DNA of 64,000 nucleotides, from NCBI RefSeq assembly GCF_000166135.1, contig NC_014666.1, forward strand, positions 5,146,001 through 5,210,000. The letters are read 5' to 3'. Positions 30,701 through 42,211 of the stretch are shown here, piece after piece. Every line of letters starts with the position of its first letter. Positions within the stretch are counted from its first letter, which is position 1. Position numbers and translations under genes: made by a program. Origin of the DNA: Pseudofrankia inefficax (GTDB taxonomy: Bacteria; Actinomycetota; Actinomycetes; Frankiales; Frankiaceae). The notes beneath the pieces are model-generated. The model did not search any database. It had not been told where the DNA came from and saw only the letters and a program-made list of their open reading frames with translations.

Positions 30701-33700
30701 GGGCTCTGGCGCTGTTCGACGCCGCGCTGGCCGGAGCCGAGCCGGTGCGGCTGACAGCCGCCCTCGACCTGGCCGCCGTCCGGTCCCGCGCCCGCGTGTC
30801 GTCGGACGAGGTTCCGGGAACGTTCCGCGAGCTTGTCCGGCCGCCCGTCCGAGCGGTGGCGCCGGCCCGCACCTCGCCCGCCGCCGGGGGGGCCGAGGCG
30901 GGGGCCGGTCAGCCCGGCGCCGACTGGCCGCGTCAGCTGGCCGCGCTGCCGGCGGGCGCGCGGCACGACCATCTCCTAGGCCTGCTCAGCGCGCAGGCGG
31001 GGGTGGTGCTCGGCCGCCAGCTCTCCGCCCGCGGCGAGCGCGGCCGCGGCTTCAAGGAGCTGGGTTTCGACTCGCTGACCGCCGTCGAGCTGCGCAACCG
31101 GCTGGGCGCCAGCACGGGACTGCGCCTGCCGACGACGCTGGTGTTCGACCACCCCACCCTCGGCGACCTGGCCGGTCATCTGCTGTCGCGCATGTTCGAG
31201 GCCACGGACGAGGCGGTCTCCGATGACGCGGCCGCCGGCCCGGCGGGGCTGGACGACCGAGCCGTGCCGGTCGCCTCACGAGGCCGGCGCCTGGCCGGGC
31301 GCCCCGCGGCGGACACCGAGGACGACCCGATCGCGATCGTCGCCATGGCCTGCCGCTACCCGGGGGGTGTCGCCTCCGCCGACCAGCTCTGGGACCTGGT
31401 GCGCGGCGAGGTGGACGCGATCGACGAGTTTCCCCTCGACCGAGGCTGGGACCGCGACCTGTACCACCCCGCTCCCGACCACCCGGGCACCTCCTACGCC
31501 CGCACCGGTGGCTTCGTCTACGACGCCGACCGCTTCGACGCCGAGTTCTTCGGCATCAGCCCGCGGGAGGCGCTGGCGACCGACCCGCAGCAGCGGCTGC
31601 TGCTCGAACTGGCGTGGGAGACGCTGGAGAACGCCGGCGTCGATCCGACCGGCCTGCGCGGCAGCCAGACGGGGGTCTTCGCTGGCGTGATCGCCCAGGG
31701 TTACGGCGGCCAGGCGCCCGACGCCCTGCGCCCCGAGGGCTACCTGCTCACGGGCGGGACGACGAGCGTGGCGTCGGGCCGGGTGGCGTACACCTTCGGC
31801 CTTGAGGGCCCGGCGGTCACCGTCGACACGGCCTGCTCCTCGTCGCTGGTGGCCATCCACCTCGCCGCGCAGTCACTGCGCAGCGGCGAGTGCGACCTGG
31901 CGCTCGCCGGTGGCGTCACGGTGATCGCGACGCCCGAGGTCTTCGTCGAGTTCAGCCGGCAGCGCGGCCTGTCCCCCGACGGGCGCTGCAAGGCATTCGC
32001 CGCGGGCGCGGACGGCACCGGCTTCGCCGACGGCGCCGGGCTGCTCCTGCTCGAACGGCTCTCCGACGCCCAGGCCGCCGGTCATCCGGTCCTCGCGCTG
32101 CTGCGCGGCAGCGCGGTGAACTCCGACGGTGCCGCGAGCGGACTGACCGCCCCCAACGGACCCTCGCAACAACGGGTCATCCGCCAGGCACTCGCCCAGG
32201 CAGGGCTCTCGGCGCCCGACGTCGACGCCGTAGAGGCCCACGGCACCGGCACCACCCTCGGCGACCCCATCGAAGCCCAAGCACTCCTCGCCACCTACGG
32301 CCAACGACCCACCGACCAACCCCTCTACCTCGGCTCCATCAAATCCAACATCGGCCACAGCCAGGCAGCAGCCGGCGTCGCCGGCGTCATCAAAATGACC
32401 ATGGCCCTGCGCCACGCCACCCTCCCCAGAACACTGCACGTCGACGCATCGACACCCCACGTCGACTGGACGGCGGGACAGGTCCAGCTCCTCACCGCAA
32501 CCACCCCCTGGCCCGACCAGCACCGGCCCCGCCGCGCCGCCGTCTCCTCCTTCGGCATCAGCGGCACCAACGCCCACCTCATCCTCGAACAGGCCCCCGA
32601 GGTCAGCGGCGGTGCCGTGTCCGTCGGGTCCTCCGACGGCCCGGACGAGGGCCCCACACCCGGCGCGCCAGCGGTCTGGCTGCTGTCCGCCCGGACCGAC
32701 ACGGCGCTGCGCGCCCAGGCGCGGGCGCTGCGCGCGGCGACGACGGGGACGGGGATGGCGGTGCGCCCCGCCGACGTGGCGTTCGCGCTGGCCACCGGCC
32801 GCGCGCGGCTGGACCACCGCGCCGCCCTGCTCGGCCATGACCTCGCGGCGCTGCACGCCCAGCTCGACGCCCTCGCCGCCGGTGGGCCGGCCACCGACCT
32901 GGTCGTCGGGAACGCGGCGGCGCCCGGGCGGACCGCGTTCCTGTTCAGCGGCCAGGGAAGCCAGCGCCTGGGCGCCGGTCGCGGCCTCTACCGGGCGTTC
33001 CCGGCCTTCGCGACGGCGTTCGACGAGGTCTGCGCGCACCTGGACCCGTACCTGCCCCGGCCGTTGCGTGATGTCGTCTGGGCGGCCGACGACCCCGCGG
33101 CCAGGGCCGACCTCGGCCAGACCGTGTTCACCCAGCCCGCGCTGTTCGCGCTCGGCGTCGCGCTGCACCGGCTGCTGGCACACCACGGCGTGACGCCCGA
33201 CTACGTGGCCGGCCACTCGGTCGGCGAGCTGGCCGCCGCGCAGGCCGCGGGCGTGCTCGGTCTTGCCGACGGCGCGCGTCTGGTCGCGGCCCGCGGCCGT
33301 GTCATGCAGGCGACGCCGCCGGGCGCGATGGTCGCGATCGAGGCCGACGTCGAGCAGGTGCGGGAGTCGCTGGCCGGGTATGGCGACTCGGTCGCGGTCG
33401 CGGCGGTGAACACGCCGGGGGCGACCGTCGTGTCCGGGCAGGCTGGGGCGGTCGCCCGGGTGGCCGCCGGCTGGGCCGAGCGGGGCCGGCGCACCCGTCC
33501 GCTGGACGTCAGCCACGCCTTTCACTCCCCGTTGGTCGACGGCGCGCTGGACGAGCTGGCCGAGGTCGCCGCCTCGCTGGACTTCCACGCTCCGGCGGTG
33601 CCGCTCGTGTCGACGCTGACCGGCCGGACCGCCTCGGGCGGCGAGCTCGCGGACCCCCGGCGCTGGGCCGACCAGGCACGGCACGCCGTCCTGTTCGCCG

Positions 33701-36700
33701 ACGCCGTGCGGACCCTGCGCGCGTCCGACGTCACCACGTACCTGGAGCTCGGTCCGCGACCGAGCCTGGCCTCCGCCGTCCACGAGACGCTGGCCAGCGC
33801 GACCGGTGCCACCGGCCCGACCGCGGTGGCCGCGGCGCTGCGTCCCGACCGCGACGAGGTCACGGCCTACCTCAGCGCGCTCGCGGTGCTGCACACCAGG
33901 GGAACGGCGGTCGACTGGCCAGCGATCGTCAGGCCGCCGCAGGTCCGCCGGGTCGCGCTGCCGACCTATCCGTTCGAACGGCGCCGGTACTGGCTGGGCC
34001 CGGACCCGGACGCGCGTTCCGCCGGCTCGCGGGCCAGCACGGACGAGGCGGCCACGGCCTCAGCGCCGTCGTCCGGCGAGACCCGGCTGTGGGACGCCGT
34101 GGAACGCAACGATTTCGCGACCGTGGCGGCCGAGCTGCGACTCGGCGCCGGCGAACCGCCGCCGCGCGAGGCGGTGGACCTGCTGGTGCCCGCCCTCGCC
34201 GCGTGGCGGTCTCGGGACCGCCGGGCGACGACCGTCGCCTCGTGGCGCTACTCGGTCGAGTGGCAGCCGGCCGGCGACCTCGGCGAGCCGGATGTCGCGG
34301 GCGACTGGCTGCTGGTCACGCGGGACGACCCGGCCGACGAGGAGTCCACGGACGGCCCGGTGGTCTCCGCCCACGTCGCGCAGGTCGAGCGGGCCCTCGC
34401 CGAACACGGCGGAACGGTTCGCCGGGTGGTGGCGAGCCGAGGTCAGGATGCCGACCGGGCTGGCCTGGCCGCCGACATCCGTTCGGCGCTGGCCGAGTCG
34501 GGCGACGGGGACGGCCGCGCGATCCGGGGGGTGCTGTCCGCGCTCGCGCTCGGGGCGCCGGCGGGCACTGACGGACGGTTCCCCGCGACCGAGGCGAGCC
34601 TCGCACTGGTACAGGCCCTGGCGGACGTCGGGCTGGCGGCGCCGTTGTGGCTCCTCACGGCGGGAGCCGTCAGCGTCGGCAGGTTCGAGCGGGTCGCCAG
34701 TCCGGCGCAGGCGCAGGTCTGGGGCCTTGGCCGCGTCGTCGGGCTGGAGCTGCCGCGCCGCTGGGGTGGGCTCGTCGACCTGCCCGGCAGTGGCACCGAG
34801 GCCGGCGGTAACACCTCGCGGGCGCGGCGGAACATCGCGCTGGCGCTCACCGGGGCGCGGGGTGAGGATCAGGTCGCGCCGCGCGCCGCCGGCCTGTACG
34901 TCCGGCGCGTCGTACGCGCGGCGGCGCCTGTCGCCGCTCCCGCCGCCGAGCCCGGGACGACGGACGGCTGGCGGCCGCGCGGAACCGTTCTGGTGACGGG
35001 CGGGACCGGCGGTCTAGGCGCGCAGGTCAGCCGATGGCTGGCCGCGGCCGGCGCCAGCCACCTCGTTCTCGTCAGCCGGCGCGGGCCCGCCGCCCCTGGC
35101 GCCGACGCGTTGCGCCAGGAGATCGCCGCGTTGGGCGCCGAGGTGACGGTCGCGGCCTGCGACCTCGCCGACCGGGCCGCGCTCGCCGGCCTGGTCGCGG
35201 GGGTCCAACGAGACCTTGGGCCGATCAGCGCGGTCGTGCACACGGCCGGGGTGGCGCAGTGGGGTCCGGTGACCGACCTGACGGCGGCCGAGCTGGCCGA
35301 GGTGAGCGCGAAGGCGACGGCGGCGTCGGTTCTGGACGAGGTGCTGGGCGACCAGCCGCTGGACGCGTTCGTGCTGTTCTCGTCCATCGCCGGAGTGTGG
35401 GGCAGCGGCGGCCAGGCCGGCTACGCGGCCGCCAACGCGCACCTCGACGCGGTCGCGCTGGCCCGGCGCGCCGACGGCCGGACGGCGACCTCGATCGCCT
35501 GGGGACTGTGGGACGGCGCCGGCATGGGGGCGCACGGCGAGACGGGCGAGCGCGTCCGCCACCACGGAATCGGCGCGATGGCCCCCGAGCTGGCCCTCGA
35601 CGCGTTGCGGCAGGCGGTCGACAGCGGCGAGCCGTGCGTCGTCGTCGCCGACATCGACTGGGCGCGTTTCCTGCCGGCGTTCACCGCGGCCCGCCCGCGG
35701 CCGCTGTTCGACGGCCTCGCGGCAGGCGGCCACCCGGCAGGCGGCCCGGCGTCAGCCGGCCATCCGGCCGGGCACCGGGCGGACCATCGCGGCGACGGGC
35801 CCGGCAGCGACGCGACGAGCGGGGCGGCTGTCGAGGCGCTGGAGCGCCTCCGGGCGCTCCCGGCGCAGCGGCGCGACGACCAGCTGCGCCAGCTGGTCGT
35901 CGCGCACGCCAGCGCCGTCAGCGGCAGGCTCGCGGCCGGCGGCGAGGCCGGTGGCCGCGAAGCGACCGTCGACCGGGCCTTCAAGGACCTCGGGTTCGAC
36001 TCGCTGATGTCGGTCGAGCTGCGCAACCGCCTCGCCGATGCCACGGGCCTCGCGCTGAGCACGACGGCGGCCTACGACCATCCGACCCCGGCGGCGCTGG
36101 CCGGCCATCTGGGCGAGCTGATCGCCGCCGACGCGCCCGGGCCCACCGTCGACGCCGCGGACAGCCAGGCGGTGACCCGCGTTCTGGCGGCCGACGAACC
36201 GATCGCCGTGATCGGCATGGCCTGCCGGTACCCCGGCGGCGTCACGTCCCCCGAGGAGCTGTGGCGGCTGGTCGCCACCGGCACCGACGCCACCTCGGAC
36301 TTCCCCGCCGACCGGGGCTGGGACCTCGACCACCTCTTCCATCCCGACCCGGATCATCCCGGCACCTCCTACACCAGCCGGGGCGGGTTCCTGCGGGACG
36401 CCGGCGACTTCGACCCGGCCTTCTTCGGCATCAGCCCGCGTGAGGCGCTGGCGATCGACCCGCAGCAGCGGCTGCTGCTCGAGCTCGCCTGGGAGACGCT
36501 GGAACGGGCCGGCATCGACCCGGGCTCGCTGCGCGGCGAGTCGACCGGCGTCTTCGCGGGCACCTGGGCACAGGACTACGGCGGCGGCATGACGCCCGGG
36601 GGCGGGACCGACCTCGCGGCTGACGTCCCCATGGGCGTCGCGGCCACCACGCACGGGGCCGGGGTCGAGGGCTTCCGGGTCACCGGCGGCGCCACGAGCG

Positions 36701-39700
36701 TCACGTCCGGCCGGATCTCCTACACCCTGGGCCTGACCGGCCCCGCGATGACCATCGACACGGCCTGCTCCTCGTCGCTCGTCGCGGTCCACCTGGCCAG
36801 CCAGTCGCTGCGGGCGGGCGAGTGCTCGCTCGCCCTGGCCGGCGGGGTGACGGTGATGGCCGCGCCGGGCGGATTCGTCGAGTTCAGCCGGCAGCGCGGG
36901 CTCGCGCCCGACGGCCGGTGCAAGCCGTTCGCGAGCTCGGCCGACGGCACGAGCTGGGGCGAGGGCGCCGGCCTGCTCCTGCTCGAACGCCTGTCCGACG
37001 CCCGGCGCAACAACCACCGCGTGCTGTCGGTCGTGCGTGGCTCGGCGGTGAACTCCGACGGCGCCAGCAACGGGCTCACCGCTCCCAACGGCCCCGCCCA
37101 GGAGCGACTGATCCGACAGGCCCTCGCCAACGCCGGTCTCGCCCCGGGCGACGTGGACGCGGTGGAGGCGCACGGCACCGGCACCGTACTCGGCGACCCC
37201 ATCGAGGCCCGCGCGCTCGTCGCCACCTACGGCGAGGGCCGTGGCGCGGACCGGCCGCTGCTGCTCGGCTCGGTCAAGTCGAACATCGGCCACACCCAGG
37301 CGGCGGCCGGGGTCGCCGGCATCATCAAGATGACGGAGGCGATGCGGCACGGCGTGCTGCCGGCTTCGCTGCACGCCGGTGAGCCGACGCCGCATGTCGA
37401 CTGGTCCGCCGGCACCGTCGCGCTGCTCGCCGAGGCGACGCCCTGGCCCGCCACCGGGCGGCCCCGCCGGGCCGCGGTGTCGGCGTTCGGGATCAGCGGC
37501 ACCAACGCCCACCTCGTCCTGGAGCAGCACCTCGAACCGGGCATCCCCGCTGACTCCGAGGGCGTGCCCGGCCAGGAGCCGGACCCGCGGCCGGCGGCGC
37601 CGTGGCTGGTCAGCGCCCAGTCCTCGGCGGCGCTGCGAGCCCAGGCAGCGGCATTGGCCGACCACCTGCGGACGCACCCGGCGCCGACCGGGGAGGTCGC
37701 GCGGGCGCTGCTCACCACTCGGCACCCGTTCCGGTTGCGGGCGGCGGTGCGCGGCGAGACCTTCGAGGACCGGCTGGCCGAGCTCGATCGCCTGGCCAAC
37801 GGCGAGGAAGATCCCCGCACGGCCGTCGGCGACGCGCGGGCCGCGGCCGGGGCGACCGCGTACGTGTTCACCGGGCAGGGCAGCCAGCGCCCAGGCATGG
37901 GTCGTGAGCTGTACCAGGCGTTCCCGGTGTTCGCGGACGCGTTCGACGCGGCGTGCGCCCACCTCGACCCGCACCTCGAACACCCGCTGCGCGAGGTGAT
38001 GTGGGCGCGGCCGGGCTCCGAAGCGGCCGGCCTGCTCGGCCGGACCGAGTACACCCAGCCAGCCCTCTTCGCGTTCGGCACCGCCATGTACCGGCTGCTC
38101 GAACACCATGGCGTCACCGCCGACCAGCTGGCCGGCCACTCGATCGGCGAGATCACCGCGGCGCACCTCGCGGGTGTCCTGACGCTGCCGGACGCCGCCC
38201 GCCTGGTCGCCGCCCGCGGCCGGCTGATGCAGGCGGCCCGCGCCGACGGGGCGATGGTCGCGCTGCAAGCCAGCGAGTCCGAGGTCCAGGAGAGCCTGGC
38301 CGAGGCCGCCGGCGCCGAGCTCGCGGGCGACGGCGGCGGCCCGGGCCGCGTCGACATCGCCGCCGTCAACGCGCCGGCCGCCGTGGTGATCGCCGGCGAC
38401 GCCCCTGCGGTGGAGCGAGTGGCGGCCCACTGGGCCGGGCGCGGCCGCAAGACGCAGCGCCTCGCCGTCTCGCACGCCTTCCACTCGGCGCACATGGACG
38501 GCGTGCTCGCCGACTTCGGCGCCGTCGCGGCGGCCCTGACCTACCGCGAGCCCGCGGTGCCGGTCGTGTCGACGCTCACCGGGGCGACCGCCACCCGGCT
38601 CACCGACCCGCGCTACTGGGTCGAGCACGCCCGCGGGACGGTTCGGTTCCACGACGCGGTGCGCACGATGCGCGCCGCCGGTGTCACCGCGTTCGTCGAG
38701 CTCGGACCGGACACGGTGCTGTCGGCCCTGGTGCTTCAGACCGTTCCCGCCGACGCGCCGGGGCCGCAGGCGCCATCCGGCGACGAGCCGGTGCTCGCCG
38801 TCTCGACCAGCCGGGCCGAGCACGCCGAGCCCGAGGCCTTCACGGCGGCGCTGGCAGCCCTGCAGGTCAACGGCAGGCCCGTCGACTGGACCGACCAGCT
38901 GCCGGGCCCGTCAGCGGCGCCGCCGCTGGAGCTGCCGACGTACCGCTTCGACCGGCAGCGGTTCTGGCTGGCCCCGGCCGCGGTCCGCCCCCGGGCGGAA
39001 ACCGGATCCAGCGCCGTCGACCACCCGCTCGTCAACCGGATGATCGAGCTTGACGACGGCGGCGTGCTGTTCACCGGCGAGCTGTCGGTCCGCTCGCAGC
39101 CGTGGCTCGCCGACCACGTGGTCCTCGGCAGGGTCGTCGTGCCCGGGGTCACCTTCGTCGAGCTCGCGGCGTGGGCCGGACGCCTGGTGGGCTGCCGCCG
39201 CATCGACGAGCTGACCCACGAGTCCCCCCTGGTGCTCGGGGACGACCAGGTCGTCGGCCTGCAGCTCCGACTCGGAGCCGGCGACGACGACGACCGGCGC
39301 ACGCTGGCGCTGCGCTGCCGGGCGGCCGGGACGGGCCGGCCCGAGGACGCCCCCTGGATTCCGCTCGCCCACGGCGTGCTCAGCCGGCTGGCGTCCGGGT
39401 GGGACGACGCGGAGTGGGACGGCGCCGACTCGCCGGCGCACGCGCTGCGCGAGCCGACCGGCTGGCCGCCGGCCGGCGCCACCGAACTGCCGACCGAGGT
39501 CTTCTACGACCGGCACTTCGACCGCGGTCTCTACCAGTGGGGACCCGTGTTCCGTGGTCTGCGGCGGGCCTGGCAGAGCGGCGACGACGTCTACGCCCAC
39601 GCCCGGCTCGCCGATGACCCGCGGGCCCTGGCGGGCGCGTTCGACCTGCAGCCCGCGCTGTTCGACTCGACCATGCACGCCCTCGATCTCGACCTCAGCG

Positions 39701-42165
39701 GCCGGAGTCTGACGCCGCTGACGGCCGACCGCGACCAGGACACCGAGCGCCCCCGCATTCCGTTCACCTGGAAGGGCGTGAGCATTCACGGCCGGGGCGC
39801 GACGTCCCTGCGGGTCCGGCTGGCGCCCGCCGGCTCGGGCGGGACCGCGGTGACGGTCGCCGACGAGGACGGCCGGCCGGTGGCGACCGTCGAGTCGGTC
39901 GTCATGCTGCCGATCTCGGCGCAGCAGTTGCGCGGTGCTCTCGCGGCCCGTCATCAGTCGCTGTTCCACCTGGAGTGGAAGGCGCTGCCGCTCGCCGACG
40001 GCCCGGCCCGGCTCGCCGGCGCGGCCGTGCTGGGCAGGCCGCCGGCGGGCTGGGCGGACGACGCGGCCGCGCCCGCCGAGGACCTCACCGCGCTGCTGGC
40101 GCGGGTCAGGGCCGGCCTGGCACCACCCGAGCGCGCCGTACTGTTCCTTCCGCCTGTCCCGCTCGGACCCGGGGGCCCGATCTCCGGCCCGTCCGGATCG
40201 CCGGAGGCCTCGGCCGGCGCCCCGGAGTTCCCGGCGACGGTCCGGGCGGTGACCGCGGAGGTCCTCCAGGTCGTCCAGGCCTGGCTGGCCGAGCCGGCGG
40301 TCGCCGGATCGCACCTGGTCATCGTGACCGAGGGGGCACTCGCCGTCCTCCCGGACGACAAGGTGCCGGACCTCGCCCACGCCCCGGTCTGGGGGCTGCT
40401 GCGCAGCGCCCAGACCGAGCATCCGGGCCGGTTCACCCTGGTCGACCTGCCACCCCGGCTCCGCGACGTCGACGGCGCCCAGGCCGCGGGCACCGGGTCC
40501 ATCGGCACCGAGTCCATGGGCACCGAGTCCATGGGCACCGAGTCCATGGGCACCGAGTCCGCGGGCGCGGCCGAGGCCGCCCGGCCGGCGCCGAGCGCCC
40601 CGGGGCTGCTGGCGGCGGTCGTCGCCGCCGCGCCCACCGGGCGGGAGCCGCAGGTCGCCGTGCGCGACGGGCAGGCCTACGTTCCGAGGCTCGCCCGGCT
40701 GCCACTGTCCGAGCCAGGCGAGGAGCCGTCCATCGACCCGACGCTCCCGGCTGGTAGCGGAACCGACGGTTCGGCCCTCTCCGCGTGGGCGGCCGGCGCG
40801 GTGCTCGTGACCGGCGGCACCGGAACCCTCGGCGCGCTGCTGGCCCGCCACCTCGTCGAGCGGCACGGCGCACGGCACCTCGTCCTCGTCAGCCGCCGGG
40901 GCGCCGACGCCCCGGGAGCCGCCGAGCTGGCCCACGCGTTGACCGGCCTCGGCGCGGAGGTTCGGGTGGCCGCCTGTGACGTCAGCGACCGGGCCGCCCT
41001 GGCCGCCCTCGTCACCGAGGTGCACCAGGCCCACCCGTTGACCGCCGTCGTGCACACGGCCGGGGCGCTGGACGACGCGATCCTGACGGCCACGACGGAC
41101 GGCCACCTGGACGCGGTGCTGCGGCCCAAGGCCGACGCGGCGTGGCACCTGCACGAGGTGACGAGGGATCTCGGCCTGGCGGCGTTCGTGGTGTTCTCCT
41201 CGGCCTCCGGCCTCCTGGGCGGTGCCGGCCAGGCGGCCTACGCGGCGGCCAACACGTTCCTCGACGCGCTCGCCCAGCACCGGCGCTCCCAGGGCCTGCC
41301 GGCGACGTCCCTGGCCTGGGGGCTGTGGGGACCGGCGAGCGGCATGACCGGGAACCTGACCGACGCGGACCGGGCCAGGATGCGCCGGGCCGGACTCGTG
41401 GCGATGGAGCCGGACCAGGCGCTCTCGCTCTTCGACACGGCGTCGGCGGCCGGCCAGACCCTGCTGATGCCCGCGCGCCTCGACCCGGACGGGATGCGCG
41501 GCGAGGCGGCCGCGACCGGTCTGCTGCGGGATCTCGTCCGATCGTCGATCGCGGTGGCACCACCACCCGCCGACCGGCGGGACGGGCTGGTCGAGCGGAT
41601 GGCGGCGCTGCCGCCGGCCGAGCGCCGGGTCCAGGTGCTTCGCCTGGTCGCCACTCAGCTCGCGGCGGTCACCGGTAGTCCCGCCACCCAGGCCGTGGCG
41701 CCGGCGCTGCCATTCCGGGACCTCGGATTCGACTCCCTGATGGCGGTCGAGCTGCGTAACCGCCTCGCCGGTGCCACCGGCCTCGCGTTGCCGGCCACGG
41801 TCGCCTTCGACCACCCGACGCCGAGCGAGCTCGCGGACTTCCTCGTCTCCCAGCTACCCGTCCCCGCCGGGGCGGGTGCGACCGCCGGCAACGGGAACGG
41901 CGGCCCGCCCTCCCGGACCGGCGCCGGGGACCGGCCGGATCTGTCGGACGACGCGATCCGCTCGGCGCTGGCGGCGATCCCGCCGCACCTGCTGCGCGAG
42001 GCCGGTCTGGTCGAGGAGCTGCTGCGGCTGGCGGGCCGGGACGGGCCGGAGCGGCGGGAACCCGAGGTCGACGGGGCACGGATCGACGACATGAACGCGG
42101 ACGAACTGATCAGGCTCGCGCTCGACCTTGACGGGGCGGGCAGTGCCACGGGCATCGAGGACTGA
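21715..42165 (+). CDS. Type I modular PKS: KSQ loading module + modules M1, M2, M3
   Basis: 6816 residues, predicted to start the assembly line. The start is GTG 21715 (AGGG 3 bases upstream) or ATG 21727; only about 20 residues precede the KS and no docking helix is present, as expected for a first protein. Loading: KSQ with Gln180 in place of the active Cys (His315 and His355 kept), AT Ser642 with YASH 735-738, ACP Ser1004. M1: KS Cys1236, AT Ser1686 with YASH from 1781, DH His1985/Asp2144, ER, B-type KR Tyr2937, ACP Ser3120. M2: KS Cys3374, AT Ser3835 with HAFH from 3934, A-type KR (Trp4562, Tyr4570), ACP Ser4763. M3: KS Cys5018, AT Ser5476 with HAFH from 5587, DH His5801/Asp5984, B-type KR Tyr6509, ACP Ser6674. 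A C-terminal docking tail follows (helices, then [15 protein letters not shown]), matching the coiled-coil start of the gene at 42212. Confidence 0.97.
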   Translation: MNRAMGESRRAATETTAETEPIAVVGMSCRLPGAADLDAFWRLLENGGDAVTEAPPGRWEGVPEPYRRGGFLDRVDEFDADFFGMSPREAAMTDPRQRLALELSWEALENAGVLPGQLRGSRTGVYVGAIGDDYATVVHRNGADDLTSHSMTGLHRSLIANRVSYVLGLRGPSLTVDSGQSSSLASVHLACESIRRGESAFALAGGVNLNLAVENVVAAIRFGGLSPDGRCHTFDARANGYVRGEGGAVVVLAPLSRARADGLRIHGLVRGGAINNDGGSDGLTVPDREAQEEVLRLAYRHARVDPGAVQYVELHGTGTRVGDPIEAAALGATLGAARPAGDALLVGSAKTNVGHLEAAAGVVGLVKTLLSLDRRRVPASLHFERPNPAVPLDEYRLRVNTALTDWPANGGPLLAGVSSFGMGGTNVHLVLEQAPEAHPGPAGGAGPAPAGEEGEVDDRPAVAWLLSARTPAALAQQAARLGAAVSGRDAAASSPARVAAALERRTVFPYRAAVTGDDRDTLVGALDALAHGLPAPHLATGKAALSADAPRVVFVYPGQGSQWPGMAAGLAAADPVFAQAFEGATAALAPYVDWDPAVLLTGDDPGFDRVDVVQPALWAVMIALTTWWRAHGIVPDAVVGHSQGEIAAATTAGILTLDQGARLITTRATLLRRLAGTGGMLAIPHTPHTIPDGLHIAAYNSPTHTVLAGPVEPLHQALADYQRQGIRARLIDVTYASHTPAIEPLHDDLLTQLASLTPNPTSEGAPRFYSTRTTQILTPSDLTPDYWYDNLRHPVRLTQTITNTRNDGHTHWIEISPHPTLTTPLHDTLHTPDTPDTPDTTSPDPVVLHTLRRDHDTPAHHLAVLANAWTHGLPAHWRRTEANPALDLPTYPFQREPHWVARRQSQPAPSLDGPGAGSSTATQPATAIQPGAAAAPETGGTPGSTGQPGREPAGALGAFAALPDGPRAAALANLVRTGAAAVLGVSDPATIDESRTFKDLGFDSTMALELRNHLAASTGLPLPTGLVYERPTCAAVVALLDAEIAGDTPDADRAETTGGSDEPIAIVAMSCRYPGGVESPDDLWRLVTAERDATSDFPDNRGWNIDELIGAEFGGTEPGTAVPLRGGFLATADQFDSDFFGINAREAAGMEPQQRVLLETAWETLERAGLDPTGLRGRRIGVFVGAMSQEYGPRLRESAGEQRGYLLTGNAASVASGRVAYTFGLEGPALTVDTACSSSLVAIHLAAQALRNGECTQALAGGVTVMASPGIFLEFARQGGLAADGRVKSFAAGADGTAWSEGAGLLLLERLSDARANGHRILAVLRGSAVNQDGASNGLTAPNGLSQQRLIRQALANARLTPADVDAVEAHGTGTTLGDPIEADALLATYGQHRSDDQPLFLGSIKSNIGHSQAAAGVAGVIKMVMALRHATLPRTLHVDAPTPHVDWATGQVELLTDSMPWPDRHRPRRAAVSSFGISGTNAHLILEQAPLTDSTAHVEVAAPPNTPTSWVLSAKTPAGLREQAAQLHAALTDRADATPSAVATTLHRRSAFAHRAAITGTHQPDLLAGLRALAEDQPATQLTVAHSSRLTSPRVVFVYPGQGSQWPGMAAGLATADPVFHQALEEATTALAPYVDWNPATLLDGHDPGFDRVDVVQPALWAVMIALTTWWRQHGVTPAAVVGHSQGEIAAAVTAGILTLDQGAHLITTRAHLLRQLAGTGGMLTIPHTLTPDDIPDGLHIAAHNSPTNTVLAGPTEPLHKALAHYQQQGIRARLIDVDYASHTPAIEPLREELLTQLAGLTPSPIADGNPRFYSTRTTQVVDPSDLTPEYWFDNLRHPVHLTETITNTQQDGHTHWIEISPHPTLTTALHDTLDTNTPTTPDPVVLHTLRRDHDTPTDHLTALTTAWTHGLPTHWRSAETNPAPDLPTYPFQRQRYWLNPPPATSQVNPDSHPWITHTTEHPDGTHHHTGHLDPADHPWLTDHTIAGNPILPATAYLDLTLHALQNTPHHIEDLTLHTPLPTDQPIDLHLTHTPTGPPTLTIHSRPTDSAQPWTHHATATLTNSSQTPPPNPDQTWPPPNTQTHDLTHAYQQLDAAGYHYGPTFQNLHQLWTDPSRTTHHAHIRLPDTLTTAGHTLHPALLDAALHPVLLAWYELRHDTAADELLLPFSLNGVRLYATGPTEAYVLLTATGPTTFRVELRALDGAPIATIDSVAFRPTASSALSRPGGDDQFALGWSPAAARAEPATTATDSWAVLGGRLPLSVPARYQDLADLRSALDSGAAAPTVVIADLSDSAGSRPSDPEPASAEAAQAATSAALRLLRDWLADERLVAGDLVVVTRGAVRVDPTGARPAGDEPVDPAQASVWGLVRSAQLEHPDRVVLLDVDGTAASLDAMPAAVSAALREREYQVALREGRTHHARLRTRSRDSLVVPPGAVSWRLTASDEGTLAGLALNAAPASTRTTPQADKPEDLETGAPETADLRPDGLEPDEVRIAVRAAGLNFRDVLIALGAYPDPAVLGSEAAGVVTAVGSRVEAFAPGDRVTGLVPEAFGPSGVTDQRLLFRIPDGWTFREAAAVPVIYLTAYYGLVDLAGLRAGQRVLVHAAAGGVGSAAVQLARQLGAEVFATASRPKHAGLREAGLDGTHLADSRTLEFERQFLDATAGEGMDVVLHSLAGAHTDASLRLLPRGGRFVELGKTDRRDPAEVAAGHPGVDYLPFDLLTVPAERIAAMIRELVPLFERGVLSPPPVTSWDVRDAPAAFRQLQQARHVGKVVLTVPTPLDPSGTILITGGTGTLGAQVARHLVTAHGARQLLLVSRRGPDAPGAADLADELRALGATTTVVAADLGDLQATTQVLAAVAPDHPLTMVVHAAGLLDDATVAALTPDQLASVFRAKADAAWQLHRLTAGLDLSDFVLFSSATGVLGSAGQANYSAANSYLDALALHRHAHGLPATSMVWGLWAAASGMTGHLAGRDVTRLRQTGLAPLSTARALALFDAALAGAEPVRLTAALDLAAVRSRARVSSDEVPGTFRELVRPPVRAVAPARTSPAAGGAEAGAGQPGADWPRQLAALPAGARHDHLLGLLSAQAGVVLGRQLSARGERGRGFKELGFDSLTAVELRNRLGASTGLRLPTTLVFDHPTLGDLAGHLLSRMFEATDEAVSDDAAAGPAGLDDRAVPVASRGRRLAGRPAADTEDDPIAIVAMACRYPGGVASADQLWDLVRGEVDAIDEFPLDRGWDRDLYHPAPDHPGTSYARTGGFVYDADRFDAEFFGISPREALATDPQQRLLLELAWETLENAGVDPTGLRGSQTGVFAGVIAQGYGGQAPDALRPEGYLLTGGTTSVASGRVAYTFGLEGPAVTVDTACSSSLVAIHLAAQSLRSGECDLALAGGVTVIATPEVFVEFSRQRGLSPDGRCKAFAAGADGTGFADGAGLLLLERLSDAQAAGHPVLALLRGSAVNSDGAASGLTAPNGPSQQRVIRQALAQAGLSAPDVDAVEAHGTGTTLGDPIEAQALLATYGQRPTDQPLYLGSIKSNIGHSQAAAGVAGVIKMTMALRHATLPRTLHVDASTPHVDWTAGQVQLLTATTPWPDQHRPRRAAVSSFGISGTNAHLILEQAPEVSGGAVSVGSSDGPDEGPTPGAPAVWLLSARTDTALRAQARALRAATTGTGMAVRPADVAFALATGRARLDHRAALLGHDLAALHAQLDALAAGGPATDLVVGNAAAPGRTAFLFSGQGSQRLGAGRGLYRAFPAFATAFDEVCAHLDPYLPRPLRDVVWAADDPAARADLGQTVFTQPALFALGVALHRLLAHHGVTPDYVAGHSVGELAAAQAAGVLGLADGARLVAARGRVMQATPPGAMVAIEADVEQVRESLAGYGDSVAVAAVNTPGATVVSGQAGAVARVAAGWAERGRRTRPLDVSHAFHSPLVDGALDELAEVAASLDFHAPAVPLVSTLTGRTASGGELADPRRWADQARHAVLFADAVRTLRASDVTTYLELGPRPSLASAVHETLASATGATGPTAVAAALRPDRDEVTAYLSALAVLHTRGTAVDWPAIVRPPQVRRVALPTYPFERRRYWLGPDPDARSAGSRASTDEAATASAPSSGETRLWDAVERNDFATVAAELRLGAGEPPPREAVDLLVPALAAWRSRDRRATTVASWRYSVEWQPAGDLGEPDVAGDWLLVTRDDPADEESTDGPVVSAHVAQVERALAEHGGTVRRVVASRGQDADRAGLAADIRSALAESGDGDGRAIRGVLSALALGAPAGTDGRFPATEASLALVQALADVGLAAPLWLLTAGAVSVGRFERVASPAQAQVWGLGRVVGLELPRRWGGLVDLPGSGTEAGGNTSRARRNIALALTGARGEDQVAPRAAGLYVRRVVRAAAPVAAPAAEPGTTDGWRPRGTVLVTGGTGGLGAQVSRWLAAAGASHLVLVSRRGPAAPGADALRQEIAALGAEVTVAACDLADRAALAGLVAGVQRDLGPISAVVHTAGVAQWGPVTDLTAAELAEVSAKATAASVLDEVLGDQPLDAFVLFSSIAGVWGSGGQAGYAAANAHLDAVALARRADGRTATSIAWGLWDGAGMGAHGETGERVRHHGIGAMAPELALDALRQAVDSGEPCVVVADIDWARFLPAFTAARPRPLFDGLAAGGHPAGGPASAGHPAGHRADHRGDGPGSDATSGAAVEALERLRALPAQRRDDQLRQLVVAHASAVSGRLAAGGEAGGREATVDRAFKDLGFDSLMSVELRNRLADATGLALSTTAAYDHPTPAALAGHLGELIAADAPGPTVDAADSQAVTRVLAADEPIAVIGMACRYPGGVTSPEELWRLVATGTDATSDFPADRGWDLDHLFHPDPDHPGTSYTSRGGFLRDAGDFDPAFFGISPREALAIDPQQRLLLELAWETLERAGIDPGSLRGESTGVFAGTWAQDYGGGMTPGGGTDLAADVPMGVAATTHGAGVEGFRVTGGATSVTSGRISYTLGLTGPAMTIDTACSSSLVAVHLASQSLRAGECSLALAGGVTVMAAPGGFVEFSRQRGLAPDGRCKPFASSADGTSWGEGAGLLLLERLSDARRNNHRVLSVVRGSAVNSDGASNGLTAPNGPAQERLIRQALANAGLAPGDVDAVEAHGTGTVLGDPIEARALVATYGEGRGADRPLLLGSVKSNIGHTQAAAGVAGIIKMTEAMRHGVLPASLHAGEPTPHVDWSAGTVALLAEATPWPATGRPRRAAVSAFGISGTNAHLVLEQHLEPGIPADSEGVPGQEPDPRPAAPWLVSAQSSAALRAQAAALADHLRTHPAPTGEVARALLTTRHPFRLRAAVRGETFEDRLAELDRLANGEEDPRTAVGDARAAAGATAYVFTGQGSQRPGMGRELYQAFPVFADAFDAACAHLDPHLEHPLREVMWARPGSEAAGLLGRTEYTQPALFAFGTAMYRLLEHHGVTADQLAGHSIGEITAAHLAGVLTLPDAARLVAARGRLMQAARADGAMVALQASESEVQESLAEAAGAELAGDGGGPGRVDIAAVNAPAAVVIAGDAPAVERVAAHWAGRGRKTQRLAVSHAFHSAHMDGVLADFGAVAAALTYREPAVPVVSTLTGATATRLTDPRYWVEHARGTVRFHDAVRTMRAAGVTAFVELGPDTVLSALVLQTVPADAPGPQAPSGDEPVLAVSTSRAEHAEPEAFTAALAALQVNGRPVDWTDQLPGPSAAPPLELPTYRFDRQRFWLAPAAVRPRAETGSSAVDHPLVNRMIELDDGGVLFTGELSVRSQPWLADHVVLGRVVVPGVTFVELAAWAGRLVGCRRIDELTHESPLVLGDDQVVGLQLRLGAGDDDDRRTLALRCRAAGTGRPEDAPWIPLAHGVLSRLASGWDDAEWDGADSPAHALREPTGWPPAGATELPTEVFYDRHFDRGLYQWGPVFRGLRRAWQSGDDVYAHARLADDPRALAGAFDLQPALFDSTMHALDLDLSGRSLTPLTADRDQDTERPRIPFTWKGVSIHGRGATSLRVRLAPAGSGGTAVTVADEDGRPVATVESVVMLPISAQQLRGALAARHQSLFHLEWKALPLADGPARLAGAAVLGRPPAGWADDAAAPAEDLTALLARVRAGLAPPERAVLFLPPVPLGPGGPISGPSGSPEASAGAPEFPATVRAVTAEVLQVVQAWLAEPAVAGSHLVIVTEGALAVLPDDKVPDLAHAPVWGLLRSAQTEHPGRFTLVDLPPRLRDVDGAQAAGTGSIGTESMGTESMGTESMGTESAGAAEAARPAPSAPGLLAAVVAAAPTGREPQVAVRDGQAYVPRLARLPLSEPGEEPSIDPTLPAGSGTDGSALSAWAAGAVLVTGGTGTLGALLARHLVERHGARHLVLVSRRGADAPGAAELAHALTGLGAEVRVAACDVSDRAALAALVTEVHQAHPLTAVVHTAGALDDAILTATTDGHLDAVLRPKADAAWHLHEVTRDLGLAAFVVFSSASGLLGGAGQAAYAAANTFLDALAQHRRSQGLPATSLAWGLWGPASGMTGNLTDADRARMRRAGLVAMEPDQALSLFDTASAAGQTLLMPARLDPDGMRGEAAATGLLRDLVRSSIAVAPPPADRRDGLVERMAALPPAERRVQVLRLVATQLAAVTGSPATQAVAPALPFRDLGFDSLMAVELRNRLAGATGLALPATVAFDHPTPSELADFLVSQLPVPAGAGATAGNGNGGPPSRTGAGDRPDLSDDAIRSALAAIPPHLLREAGLVEELLRLAGRDGPERREPEVDGARIDDMNADELIRLALDLDGAGSATGIED
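21775..24870 (+). other. Loading module: KSQ-AT(methylmalonyl)-ACP
   Basis: The active-site Cys codon is CAG at 22252-22254 (SGQSSSL), making a KSQ decarboxylase. The AT has GHSQGE and YASH, so methylmalonyl-CoA is loaded and decarboxylated to a propionyl starter. The ACP serine sits in [13 protein letters not shown] short PDT tandem repeat (three 9-bp units, 24208-24234) lies in the post-AT linker. Confidence 0.92.
24895..31200 (+). other. Module M1: KS-AT(methylmalonyl)-DH-ER-KR-ACP
   Basis: Complete reducing loop, predicting a saturated methyl-branched unit. [15 protein letters not shown] and LLDAALH are intact. [15 protein letters not shown] and the NADPH motif [11 protein letters not shown] (about 29530-29560). 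The Tyr after ALGA is the residue I recall being linked to 2S methyl configuration. KR: LDD present, no A-type Trp. The AT DNA is nearly identical to that of M4. Confidence 0.92.
26515..27125 (+). repeat. 611-bp near-exact repeat in AT of M1 (partner 43907-44517)
   Basis: Base-by-base comparison shows a single difference (G at 26640, A at 44032) from the AT of M4, 17,392 bp downstream in a different gene. The block covers the PGQGSQW motif through YASH, that is, nearly the whole catalytic part of the methylmalonyl AT. Confidence 0.9.
31324..36130 (+). other. Module M2: KS-AT(malonyl)-KR(A-type)-ACP
   Basis: The only KR-without-DH module in view. The KR has Trp4562 eight residues before catalytic Tyr4570 ([10 protein letters not shown]) and lacks LDD, so it is A-type. 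Without His in the WGSG segment it reads as A1 (L-hydroxyl, no epimerisation). The product keeps a free hydroxyl from an acetate unit. The usual helical element ([17 protein letters not shown]) precedes the KR. Confidence 0.92.
36193..41860 (+). other. Module M3: KS-AT(malonyl)-DH-KR-ACP
   Basis: The AT has HAFH (malonyl). The DH has [10 protein letters not shown] and LFDSTMH; the FTW form replaces FAW, and YQWGPVF replaces the usual YGP context, but the His/Asp pair is present. The KR has LDD (B-type), predicting a trans alkene. The KS carries an extra loop of about 25 residues before the active-site region (about 36585-36670) that other KS domains here lack. Confidence 0.9.
40489..40563 (+). 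repeat. Tandem repeat, five 15-bp units in M3 DH-KR linker
   Basis: In-frame units encode [25 protein letters not shown]. The three central units are identical in DNA. They lie in the KR structural subdomain, before the catalytic Rossmann fold. Likely slippage expansion, and a site where copy number may vary between strains. Confidence 0.95.
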
Positions 42166-42202
42166 GGGCGGACCGGAGATGACGGACAGCTCGTCGGACA
42201 GC

Positions 42203-42207
42203 GGAGG
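42203..42207 (+). promoter_or_regulatory. Shine-Dalgarno deciding start of PKS at 42212
   Basis: GGAGG lies 4 bases before ATG 42212. The upstream in-frame ATG at 42179 has GGAG directly touching it with no spacer, so 42212 is the better start; the docking helix begins immediately after it. Confidence 0.7.
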
Positions 42208-42211
42208 AACG

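Noticed and set aside
40489-40563. CRISPR array or regulatory repeat
   Set aside because: Units are contiguous with no spacers, multiples of three, and in frame within a PKS gene.
42179-42211. ATG 42179 as the start of the second giant PKS
   Set aside because: Its GGAG touches the start codon with no spacer, whereas ATG 42212 has GGAGG at a usable distance and begins directly with the docking helix. It is kept only as an alternative.
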